10,943 bases of DNA, from NCBI GenBank assembly GCA_035764525.1, contig DASTZB010000156.1, positions 1 to 10,943 on the forward strand. Reading direction: 5' to 3'. Position numbers and translations under genes: made by a program. The notes under the pieces are model-generated. The model saw only the letters and a list, made by a program, of their open reading frames with translations. It did no database searches and was not told the origin of the DNA. Of this stretch, positions 1 to 7,196 are shown in pieces. The first letter of the stretch is position 1. Every line of letters begins with the position of its first letter. This DNA is from VBAS01 sp035764525 (GTDB lineage: Bacteria > Bacteroidota > Bacteroidia > Chitinophagales > Chitinophagaceae).

Positions 1-60
1 CCAGATAAAACCTTGGAATATTATCAAAACATCAGAATTTTATATGCCCCGGGTAATTGA
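1..60 (+). other. possible 3' end of an upstream coding region
   Basis: Frame 1 is open from the left edge to a TGA at 58-60 and would encode the last 19 residues of a protein ending ...RILYAPGN. That would leave a 17-nt, A-rich spacer before the ATG of the SDR gene, a spacing like that of the other genes here. A second frame (from base 2) is also open, to a TAA at 71-73, and would end ...MPRVIDQKK, so the choice of frame is not certain. Neither tail is recognised. If either is real, an upstream gene continues to the left and the SDR is not the first gene of the transcription unit. Confidence 0.3.
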
Positions 61-77
61 TCAAAAAAAATAAAATC

Positions 78-827
78 ATGACAACACAAACAAAAAGAGT
101 GGCTATTGTTACAGGAGGGGGATCAGGTATCGGTTTAGCTATCGCAGAAAAATTTACACAGGCTGGTATCGAAACGATCATTGTTGGTCGTGATGAAAAT
201 AAATTGAAGCAGGCAAAAGAAAAATTAGGCAACCTGTGTCATGCAATGCCTTGTGATGTTAGTGATCTCTCGTCTATTCCAGGTTTTATTGCAAGTGTCA
301 TCAGCAAATTCGGTCAAATAGATATACTGGTGAATAATGCCGGCATCAACATGAAAAAAGAATTCCAGGATGTGACAGACGAAGATTTTCAGAAAGTAAT
401 TACAACCAATCTTACGGCTGTGTTTGTAATAAGCCGTGAAGTTGTAAAACAAATGCTGAAGCAAAAAAGTGGTTCTATTATTAATATCAGTTCTATGGCT
501 GCGCAATACGGCTTACCAAAAGTAATCGCATATTCTGCCAGCAAAACCGCAATTGATGGAATGACGAGGGCCATGGCAGTTGAACTTTCGCCAAAAGGAA
601 TTCGAGTGAATGCAATTGCGCCTGGTTTTATTATTACCGACATGACTGACAAAGCACTGAACAGCGATCCCGAACGTAAAGCAAAAGTATTCGGCCGTAC
701 TCCTATGGGTTATATGGGTCAAACATCTGACATTGGTGATGCCGCTTTGTTTTTAGCTGGTAACGCTGCTAAATATATTACCGGTGTCGTGTTACCCGTG
801 GATGGTGGCAACAGTATTGGTTTTTAA
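78..827 (+). CDS. SDR-family NAD(P)-dependent oxidoreductase
   Basis: A complete classical short-chain dehydrogenase of 249 residues, the usual length for the family, with no signal peptide, hence cytoplasmic. The Rossmann cofactor motif TGGGSGIG is at residues 12-19, an acidic adenine-ring site at CDVSD (59-63), NNAG at 86-89, and the catalytic set is Asn111, Ser139, Tyr152 and Lys156 (YSASK). The C-terminal ITGVVLPVDGG is also typical. At the end of strand beta-2 there is Gly37-Arg38 rather than an acidic residue, which in classical SDRs suggests NADP(H) preference (inference). The reading frame can be extended to a TTG at 57, but the ATG at 78 gives the normal SDR N-terminus. Substrate is unknown. 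Relatives include KduD/gluconate 5-dehydrogenase and YjmF-type fructuronate reductases, and its place before a glucuronidase makes a uronate-pathway role plausible but unproven. Confidence 0.93.
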   Translation: MTTQTKRVAIVTGGGSGIGLAIAEKFTQAGIETIIVGRDENKLKQAKEKLGNLCHAMPCDVSDLSSIPGFIASVISKFGQIDILVNNAGINMKKEFQDVTDEDFQKVITTNLTAVFVISREVVKQMLKQKSGSIINISSMAAQYGLPKVIAYSASKTAIDGMTRAMAVELSPKGIRVNAIAPGFIITDMTDKALNSDPERKAKVFGRTPMGYMGQTSDIGDAALFLAGNAAKYITGVVLPVDGGNSIGF

Positions 828-833
828 TTTTTG

Positions 834-862
834 TTGACCGGCTGGATCGCCTTGAGTAAACT
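834..862 (+). promoter_or_regulatory. weak promoter-like pair upstream of the GH115 gene
   Basis: In the 78-nt gap between the SDR and GH115 genes, TTGACC (834-839) and TAAACT (857-862) are separated by exactly 17 nt, resembling a -35/-10 pair. Transcription would start near 869, leaving a leader of about 35 nt. Bacteroidota primary sigma factors usually prefer TTTG at -33 and TAnnTTTG at -7, and this site matches that pattern only partly (TAAACTTT). This is the largest gap in the cluster and therefore the most likely place for an internal promoter. The motif could well be chance. Confidence 0.22.
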
Positions 863-905
863 TTTCTTGCGACGCTCCGTTCAGCTTTTAAATCACGATT
901 GAGCA

Positions 906-3485
906 ATGAAAAAAAAATTCCTTCTTGTACTTTCTTCTTGCACTGTCTTCGCGATTTGTAAGGCCCAACTCATTTCAGAAACCAAACAGTCCAATTCGTT
1001 TTCGTTATTCAATGCAGTCGTCTATGTCGATCCCAATGATTTTTCTCTTGTGAAAAAATCTGCAGAATTATTACAAACTGATATCGAAATGGTAACTGGT
1101 AAAAAACCAGATTTAGTTAATAATTTATCTTCAGTAACTCCCGGCAATATAATCGTGATCGGCTCACTGGAAAGATCGTCACTCATCAAAAAATTGATTA
1201 CTGAAAAGAAAATCCCAAATACAATTAAAAATAAATGGGAAGCTTACCAGGTTGAGTCAATTATAAATCCATTGAAAGGGTTTAAAAACGGATTGATAAT
1301 AGCAGGTAGTGACAGGCGAGGAACTGCTTATGGCGTTTTTGAAATTTCTAAAAAAATCGGAGTCTCTCCCTGGTACTGGTGGGCCGATGTACCTGTAAAA
1401 AAGAAAACAGAAATATTTATCAATGCCAATACTTATTTCAGCGATTCACCTAAAGTAAAATACCGCGGCATATTTATAAATGATGAAGCTCCTGCCCTTT
1501 CCGGTTGGACAAAAGAAAAATTCGGCGGGTTCAATCATGAATTCTATGAAAAGGTTTTTGAATTGATACTTCGCCTGAAAGGAAATTATTTATGGCCAGC
1601 TATGTGGGGCAATGCATTTTATTATGATGATTCTTTAAATATCAAATCAGCAGATGAATATGGAATTGTTATCGGTACATCACATCATGAACCCTTGATG
1701 CGGGCACATGAGGAATGGAAATATTTCGGTAAAGGGCAAAAATGGAATTATGATAGCACCGAAGCCGGCTTGAAAGAATTCTGGCGCGGTGGTATGCAAA
1801 GAGCATGGAATGAAAAGATAGTCAGTGTTGGTATGCGTGGAGATGGCGATGAACCAATGAGCAGGGAAACGGCAACTGCATTACTCGAAAGGATTGTAAA
1901 AGATCAACGACAAATAATTGAAGATGTCACACGCAAACCTGCTAACCAAACACCACAACTCTGGGCTTTGTATAAAGAAGTACAAGATTACTATGATAAA
2001 GGAATGAGAGTGCCGGATGATGTTACCTTATTATTATGTGATGATAACTGGGGCAATATTCGAAAGCTTCCGAGGTTGAATGAAAAACCACGAAAAGGAG
2101 GCTATGGCATCTATTATCATTTCGATTATGTAGGCGGTCCACGAAATTATAAATGGCTTAATACAAATCCAATTCCAAGGGTGTGGGAACAAATGCATTT
2201 GGCTTATGAATACGGAGTAAAACAAATATGGATCGTGAATGTTGGCGATATCAAGCCAATGGAATTTCCAATCTCCTTCTGGCTTGATTATGCATGGAAT
2301 CCCGAAAAGATTGGCCCTGATGATTTGCAAAAATACACAGAGCAATGGGCATCAACGCAATTTGGAAATAAATACGCAAAAGATATTGCTGATATTATTT
2401 CGAAGTATGGCAAATATAATGGAAGGAGAAAGCCTGAATTGCTGGATCAAAACACATATAACCTTTATTATTATGCAGAATTCCCTTTGGTGGTAAAAGA
2501 ATATAATGATCTGCTTGAAAGGGCCGAGCGAATCAATAATCTTTTGCCATCTGAATATCGGGATGCTTTTTTTCAATTGGTACTTCATCCTATAAAAGCA
2601 TGTGCAAACCTGAATGAAATGTATCTCTATGTTGCCTTCAACCAAAAAGATGCTTTAGGAAAAAATCCGGGTGCCAACCTTTCAGCAGACAAAGTCAAGC
2701 AACTTTATATAAAAGACTCCATGATCACACTTGAATATCATCAATTGAATGGTGGCAAGTGGAATCATATGATGGACCAAACTCATATCGGGTACACGTA
2801 TTGGCAACAACCACCAAGACAAAAAGTACCGGATGTTAAATACATTCAGGTCGATTCAGTAAAAAAGAAAACAATAACTACAGAGTTTGCATCAATAGAA
2901 TCAACTGAAAGCGATCCTTATCCTGAAATAGGAAACAGAAAAGGAAATTTCTTTAATGAAGTTGATAGTGTTGTTTCAATTGATGCTTCTCATTTTACAA
3001 AAGCAATAAACACAAATGGCATCACCTGGAAAGTTTTACCTGATCTTGGAAGAACTGGCAGTGCTGTAACATCATTTCCAGTTACAGCGGCAATACAAAA
3101 GATCACGTCTTCTTCTCCTCATCTTGAATACGAAGTTTACACATACAGTAAAGACAGTTTAAAAATAAATGCCTACTTCTCTCCTACTTTGAATTTTCAT
3201 AATACAGAAACTGGTTTGCAATATGGTATTTCAATAGATGATGAAGCGCCACAAATTATAAGTATTAATAGCGAAGATAAAAATAGCATTAGCGGTATCT
3301 GGAATAAATGGGTTGCAGAAAACATAATCATTAAAACAACGACACATAAAATAAATACTCCCCGAAAACATATTGTGAAATACTGGATGGTGAATCCCGG
3401 AGTAGTATTACAAAAACTTGTATTGGATTTTGGCGGATTGAAACCAAGTTATCTCGGTCCACCGGAAACAAGGGTTGCGAATTGA
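906..3485 (+). CDS. GH115 xylan alpha-(4-O-methyl)glucuronidase, secreted
   Basis: An 859-residue protein with the conserved blocks of glycoside hydrolase family 115, which releases (4-O-methyl)glucuronic acid side chains from glucuronoxylan. Visible blocks include NDEAPA (192-197), GTSHHEP (257-263), MRGDGDE (310-316), LYKEV (355-359), CDDNWGN (378-384) and, shortly after, the YHFDYVGGPRNY segment. Asp315 and Glu358 lie 43 residues apart, the same spacing I recall for the proposed catalytic pair Asp332/Glu375 of Bacteroides ovatus BoAgu115A; this assignment is tentative. A C-terminal beta-sandwich-like region starts near residue 685, and total length is normal for the family. The N-terminus (KKK, hydrophobic core, then CKAQ) is a signal peptide, probably cut after Ala20. 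An LSSC at residues 9-12 resembles a lipobox but the preceding core is too short, so periplasmic or secreted is preferred over lipoprotein. The start codon is followed by a run of A residues. The GH10 gene begins 25 nt downstream. Confidence 0.95.
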   Translation: MKKKFLLVLSSCTVFAICKAQLISETKQSNSFSLFNAVVYVDPNDFSLVKKSAELLQTDIEMVTGKKPDLVNNLSSVTPGNIIVIGSLERSSLIKKLITEKKIPNTIKNKWEAYQVESIINPLKGFKNGLIIAGSDRRGTAYGVFEISKKIGVSPWYWWADVPVKKKTEIFINANTYFSDSPKVKYRGIFINDEAPALSGWTKEKFGGFNHEFYEKVFELILRLKGNYLWPAMWGNAFYYDDSLNIKSADEYGIVIGTSHHEPLMRAHEEWKYFGKGQKWNYDSTEAGLKEFWRGGMQRAWNEKIVSVGMRGDGDEPMSRETATALLERIVKDQRQIIEDVTRKPANQTPQLWALYKEVQDYYDKGMRVPDDVTLLLCDDNWGNIRKLPRLNEKPRKGGYGIYYHFDYVGGPRNYKWLNTNPIPRVWEQMHLAYEYGVKQIWIVNVGDIKPMEFPISFWLDYAWNPEKIGPDDLQKYTEQWASTQFGNKYAKDIADIISKYGKYNGRRKPELLDQNTYNLYYYAEFPLVVKEYNDLLERAERINNLLPSEYRDAFFQLVLHPIKACANLNEMYLYVAFNQKDALGKNPGANLSADKVKQLYIKDSMITLEYHQLNGGKWNHMMDQTHIGYTYWQQPPRQKVPDVKYIQVDSVKKKTITTEFASIESTESDPYPEIGNRKGNFFNEVDSVVSIDASHFTKAINTNGITWKVLPDLGRTGSAVTSFPVTAAIQKITSSSPHLEYEVYTYSKDSLKINAYFSPTLNFHNTETGLQYGISIDDEAPQIISINSEDKNSISGIWNKWVAENIIIKTTTHKINTPRKHIVKYWMVNPGVVLQKLVLDFGGLKPSYLGPPETRVAN

Positions 3486-3510
3486 CTTAACATTTAAAAA
3501 ATAGTAAGTG

Positions 3511-4659
3511 ATGTTTAAAAAAAATTTCTTAGCATTTCCAATTGCCGTAACAGTTTTACTTACCGCCTGTACAAGCAGTAAAAAAACAACTGAATCGTCG
3601 TTAGCAGTTAATTCATTAAAGGGAGCTTACAAAAATGATTTTTTGATCGGCACAGCCTTAAATGCTCAACAGATCGAAGAGAAAGAGCCCAATGCCGCCA
3701 AACTTGTTCCTGAGCAGTTCAATACAGCGACACCCGAAAATATTATGAAAGCAGAGATCATCCATCCACAATGGGACAAATACAATTTTGACCTGGCCGA
3801 TAAAATGGTTGAATATGGAAAAAAACATAACATCCTTATCAACGGGCACACACTGATATGGCATAGCCAGTTGCCGGCCTTCGCAAGAAATATAAAAGAC
3901 GTTGATTCATTCAGAACTTTTTTCACAGATCATATTAAAACCGTTGCCGGTCGTTATGATGGAAAAGTATATTCATGGGATGTGGTAAATGAGGCGCTGA
4001 ATGAAGACGGTACAATGCGTAAATCTATTTTTCTTCAAAAGCTTGGTGATAATTTCGTTACTGAAGCTTTCAGGCTTGCCCAGGCAGCAGCACCAAATAC
4101 ACAACTGTATTATAATGATTACAACAATGAACAACCAGCAAAACGTGCCGGGTGCATTGCTTTGATAAAAAAAATTCAGGAGGCAGGTGTTCGAATAGAT
4201 GGTGTGGGAATACAAGGTCATTGGCATCTTGGTAAAATACCTTTAAAAGATATTGAAGAAAGCATTGTACAATATTCTGCACTCGGTATAAAAGTTATGT
4301 TTACAGAATTGGACATTGAAGTATTGCCACGCAATTTCCAGGGAGCGGATGTCAATCAAAAAATGACTACTGACCCGTCATTAAATCCATATACAAATGG
4401 CTTGCCTGACAGTGTTCAACACAAATTAGCTGATGACTATGAGTCATTATTCAGGCTTTTCCTGAAATACAAAGACAAGATAACAAGAGTTACTTTCTGG
4501 GGTGTGAATGATGGACAAAGCTGGCTGAATGGTTGGCCTATAAGAGGAAGAACAAATTATCCATTGCTATTTGACAGGGAGTTTAAGCCAAAACTAGCCT
4601 ATTATAAAGTGCTTGAATTAAAAACAAAAAAGAATGCAGAACAACAGAAAACTTTCTGA
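3511..4659 (+). CDS. GH10 endo-1,4-beta-xylanase, lipoprotein
   Basis: A single-domain family GH10 endoxylanase of 382 residues that hydrolyses internal beta-1,4 bonds of the xylan backbone. The TIM barrel carries TPENIMK, GHTLIWHSQLPAF (112-124), WDVVNEA with acid/base Glu161, FTELDIE with nucleophile Glu266, and the C-terminal WGVNDGQSW (from Trp330). All expected substrate-binding motifs are present and there is no attached carbohydrate-binding module. The N-terminus is a lipoprotein signal with lipobox LTAC, giving lipid-modified Cys20; Ser-Ser-Lys-Lys follow it, so whether it faces the periplasm or the cell surface cannot be settled here. ATG at 3511 is chosen over the in-frame GTG immediately before it (3508). 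The gene sits between the GH115 and transporter genes with gaps of 25 and 19 nt, which fits cotranscription. Confidence 0.96.
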   Translation: MFKKNFLAFPIAVTVLLTACTSSKKTTESSLAVNSLKGAYKNDFLIGTALNAQQIEEKEPNAAKLVPEQFNTATPENIMKAEIIHPQWDKYNFDLADKMVEYGKKHNILINGHTLIWHSQLPAFARNIKDVDSFRTFFTDHIKTVAGRYDGKVYSWDVVNEALNEDGTMRKSIFLQKLGDNFVTEAFRLAQAAAPNTQLYYNDYNNEQPAKRAGCIALIKKIQEAGVRIDGVGIQGHWHLGKIPLKDIEESIVQYSALGIKVMFTELDIEVLPRNFQGADVNQKMTTDPSLNPYTNGLPDSVQHKLADDYESLFRLFLKYKDKITRVTFWGVNDGQSWLNGWPIRGRTNYPLLFDREFKPKLAYYKVLELKTKKNAEQQKTF

Positions 4660-4678
4660 TAAATTTTAAAACCACAAC

Positions 4679-6118
4679 ATGACAACTGCTTCACAGAAAC
4701 TATCGGTACTTGAAAAGATTGGCTATAGTTTGGGCGATCTTGCCGCAAACCTTGTATTTCAAACGCTGGTTACTTATCTCGCCTATTTTTATACTGATAT
4801 TTATGGGTTGAAGGCTAATGATGCTTCTGCAATTATGTTAACAGTAGGTCTTATTGCAGCATTTGGATTTAACCCGATCATCGGTGCCATTGCTGATAGA
4901 ACAGTATCCCGCTGGGGTAAATTCAGGCCCTGGATATTATTGACAGCTGTTCCACTTGGTGTCATTGCATTGCTTGCATTTAGCACGCCTGATTTTTCTT
5001 ATAAAGGCAAATTGATCTACGCTGCAGTAACATATACATTGTTATTATTGTTATATGCAGCCAATAATCTTCCATATTCTGCATTAAGCGGCGTTATTAC
5101 CGGTGATATGAAAGAACGGAACAGTATGTCTTCTTATCGTTTTGTTGCTGTCATGTTTGCACAATTTTTTGTACAGGTGTTTATGCTGCCTATTATTGAA
5201 TCGGCAGGCGGTGGAGATAAAGCAGTAGGTATTGAAAAAGTAATGACATGGCTGGCAATAATAGGGACTATTATGCTCCTGATCACTTTTTTTACCACAA
5301 GGGAACGGATCGTTCCAAAGCCTGAACAAAGATCAAGTTTAAAGGAAGATCTTGGTGATCTGTTTAAAAACAGGCCGTGGGTGATCATGCTTGTATTGAC
5401 AACGCTGGTCTTTATTACACTGGCGATGAAAGGTGGTTCCTATGTTTATTATTTTAAGAACTATGTTGACAAAGAAAGCCTGACAAGTTTTATAATGCCG
5501 ATATTAAACGCTCTTTCAAACGTTGGTATAAATTTTTTTGGTGAAGACCCTGTCTCTGCAGGTTTTGGTTTGTTTAATGCAGGCGGAATTATTTTTATGA
5601 TCGTCGGTATTACATTGTCAAAAAGATTTGCGGATAAATATGGCAAGAGAGATGTGTTTGGCGTAAACTTATTCCTTTCCACGTTATTCATACTCTTTTT
5701 CTATTTCTTCCCTGCAAGATCTGTTGGGCTGATGTTTGCCTCGCAAATATTACACGGTTTCTTTTATGGCCTTACAATTCCATTGCTATGGGCAATGATC
5801 GCAGACGTGGCAGATTTCAGTGAATGGAAAAATAACCGTCGGGCAACAGCCATAATTTTTTCTGCAATGATGGTGGGATTAAAAGGTGGCTTAAGTATCG
5901 GCAGTGCGTTATTGACCTGGATATTGGGACTCTTCAATTATGTACCAAATAGTGATGCAGTTCAATCGGCAGCCACCATACAGGGAATAAAATTACTGGT
6001 AAGCGTTTTTCCGGCAATACCATTCTTAATCGGTGCCGGTCTGCTGTTTTTTTACCAAATAAATAAAAAAATGGAAACACAGATTGAGACTGATCTGAAA
6101 CAAAGACGAGCCGCATAA
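4679..6118 (+). CDS. GPH-family (MelB/XynP-like) sugar transporter, MFS
   Basis: A 479-residue inner-membrane protein with about twelve hydrophobic helices, belonging to the glycoside-pentoside-hexuronide cation symporter family. Family landmarks are SLGDLAANLVFQ in helix I, FYTDIYGL (37-44), ADRTVSRWGKFRPW (72-85), the NNLPYSAL stretch in helix IV, and DVADFSEWKNNRRAT in the second half. An extended loop or helix region (about 262-300, with FFGEDP) separates helices VII and VIII. Placement between xylanolytic genes suggests import of xylose or xylo-oligosaccharides; specificity is inferred from context only. Unusually, the helix-II segment reads IAAFGFNP where MelB has IWDAINDP, so the two cation-binding Asp (MelB Asp55 and Asp59) are replaced by Ala61 and Asn65. 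The start at ATG 4679 gives the normal N-terminus. The tail is charged and cytoplasmic. Confidence 0.93.
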   Translation: MTTASQKLSVLEKIGYSLGDLAANLVFQTLVTYLAYFYTDIYGLKANDASAIMLTVGLIAAFGFNPIIGAIADRTVSRWGKFRPWILLTAVPLGVIALLAFSTPDFSYKGKLIYAAVTYTLLLLLYAANNLPYSALSGVITGDMKERNSMSSYRFVAVMFAQFFVQVFMLPIIESAGGGDKAVGIEKVMTWLAIIGTIMLLITFFTTRERIVPKPEQRSSLKEDLGDLFKNRPWVIMLVLTTLVFITLAMKGGSYVYYFKNYVDKESLTSFIMPILNALSNVGINFFGEDPVSAGFGLFNAGGIIFMIVGITLSKRFADKYGKRDVFGVNLFLSTLFILFFYFFPARSVGLMFASQILHGFFYGLTIPLLWAMIADVADFSEWKNNRRATAIIFSAMMVGLKGGLSIGSALLTWILGLFNYVPNSDAVQSAATIQGIKLLVSVFPAIPFLIGAGLLFFYQINKKMETQIETDLKQRRAA

Positions 6119-6147
6119 TTAATTACTTATGATCTAAATTTTATAAG

Positions 6148-7179
6148 ATGCCAGAAGATCCAATCGAACATATTGATTTTGATGATTTGAACAACAGAGC
6201 TATTTCACAGCCCTTGGTCAAACATATTTACACAGCCGATCCATCAGCTCATGTATTTAATGGAACAATTTATATCTATCCATCGCATGACATAGAAAAT
6301 GATATTCCTTTCGATGACCTGGGAAGTCATTTTGCCATGGAAGATTATCATGTGTTATCGATGGATACTCCGGAAAGTCAAGCAAAAGATAATGGTGTTG
6401 CGTTACATGTGAGTGATGTACCATGGGCTGACAAACAAATGTGGGCCCCTGATGTTACAGAGAAAGATGGCACTTATTATTTGTTCTTTCCTGCAAAAGC
6501 ATATGATGGGATCTTTCATATTGGAGTGGCCACCAGCAATTCTCCTGTTGGTCCTTTTATTCCACAACCAGAAGCTATTAAGGAGAGTTTTTCTATTGAC
6601 CCTGCTGTATTTAAAGATGATGATGGCAGTTATTATATGTATTTCGGCGGAATTTGGGGTGGGCAGTTGCAACGTTGGCGAACCGGGAAATTTAAAGTAG
6701 AAGGTGAAGGCCCTCTTGTACACCTGCCAGGAGATAATGAACCAGCTTTGTGTGCTAAAGTGGCAAAATTAAGTAATAACCTTCTTGAGTTTGCCGAAGT
6801 ACCAAGGGACGTCATAATTACTGATGAAAATGATAAGCCATTACTGGCGGGTGACAATGACAGAAGATTTTTTGAAGCAAGCTGGATGCACAAGTATAAA
6901 GGGAAATATTATTTCTCTTATTCTACAGGTGATACACATTTTCTCTGTTATGCGATTGGCAACAACCCATATGGCCCATTTAAATATGCGGGAAAAATTT
7001 TAGAACCTGTCGTTGGTTGGACATCGCATCATTCCATCTGTGAGTTTGAAGGCAAGTGGTATTTGTTTTATCATGACAGCAGTTTATCAAAAGGTATTAC
7101 CCATTTGCGTTCAGTGAAAGTAACAGAGATAAAATATGATAAAGAAGGAAAAATACAAACAATAAACCCATACAGATAA
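6148..7179 (+). CDS. GH43 beta-xylosidase/alpha-L-arabinofuranosidase, cytoplasmic
   Basis: A 343-residue five-bladed beta-propeller of glycoside hydrolase family 43, most like the single-domain xylosidase/arabinofuranosidase members (subfamily 1 type, inferred). The three catalytic carboxylates are visible: base Asp31 in TADPSAHVF, pKa-modulating Asp151 in SIDPAVF, and general acid Glu243 in FFEASW. There is no signal peptide and no C-terminal beta-sandwich, so the enzyme should act in the cytoplasm. It lies 29 nt after the transporter and 17 nt before the GH3 gene, which fits hydrolysis of imported xylo-oligosaccharides, either to xylose or by removing arabinose. Sequence alone does not separate beta-xylosidase from arabinofuranosidase activity. 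Confidence 0.93.
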   Translation: MPEDPIEHIDFDDLNNRAISQPLVKHIYTADPSAHVFNGTIYIYPSHDIENDIPFDDLGSHFAMEDYHVLSMDTPESQAKDNGVALHVSDVPWADKQMWAPDVTEKDGTYYLFFPAKAYDGIFHIGVATSNSPVGPFIPQPEAIKESFSIDPAVFKDDDGSYYMYFGGIWGGQLQRWRTGKFKVEGEGPLVHLPGDNEPALCAKVAKLSNNLLEFAEVPRDVIITDENDKPLLAGDNDRRFFEASWMHKYKGKYYFSYSTGDTHFLCYAIGNNPYGPFKYAGKILEPVVGWTSHHSICEFEGKWYLFYHDSSLSKGITHLRSVKVTEIKYDKEGKIQTINPYR

Positions 7180-7196
7180 TAGTATCAGAATTGAAA

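Noticed and set aside
838..880. Rho-independent terminator after the SDR gene.
   Set aside because: Only 3-4 bp stems can be formed in the gap and no T-run follows them.
906..920. A-runs at the GH115 and GH10 starts as phase-variable slippage tracts.
   Set aside because: Lys-rich secretion-signal starts commonly give A-runs in AT-rich genomes; no frame disruption or alternative frame supports phase variation.
906..941. LSSC near the GH115 N-terminus as a lipobox.
   Set aside because: The Cys would be at residue 12 with a hydrophobic core of only about five residues; the hydrophobic stretch continues to a standard cleavage site at KAQ.
2034..2645. Overlapping frames on both strands within the GH115 gene.
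   Set aside because: They coincide with highly conserved GH115 blocks in the main frame, and their products are low-complexity and unrecognised.
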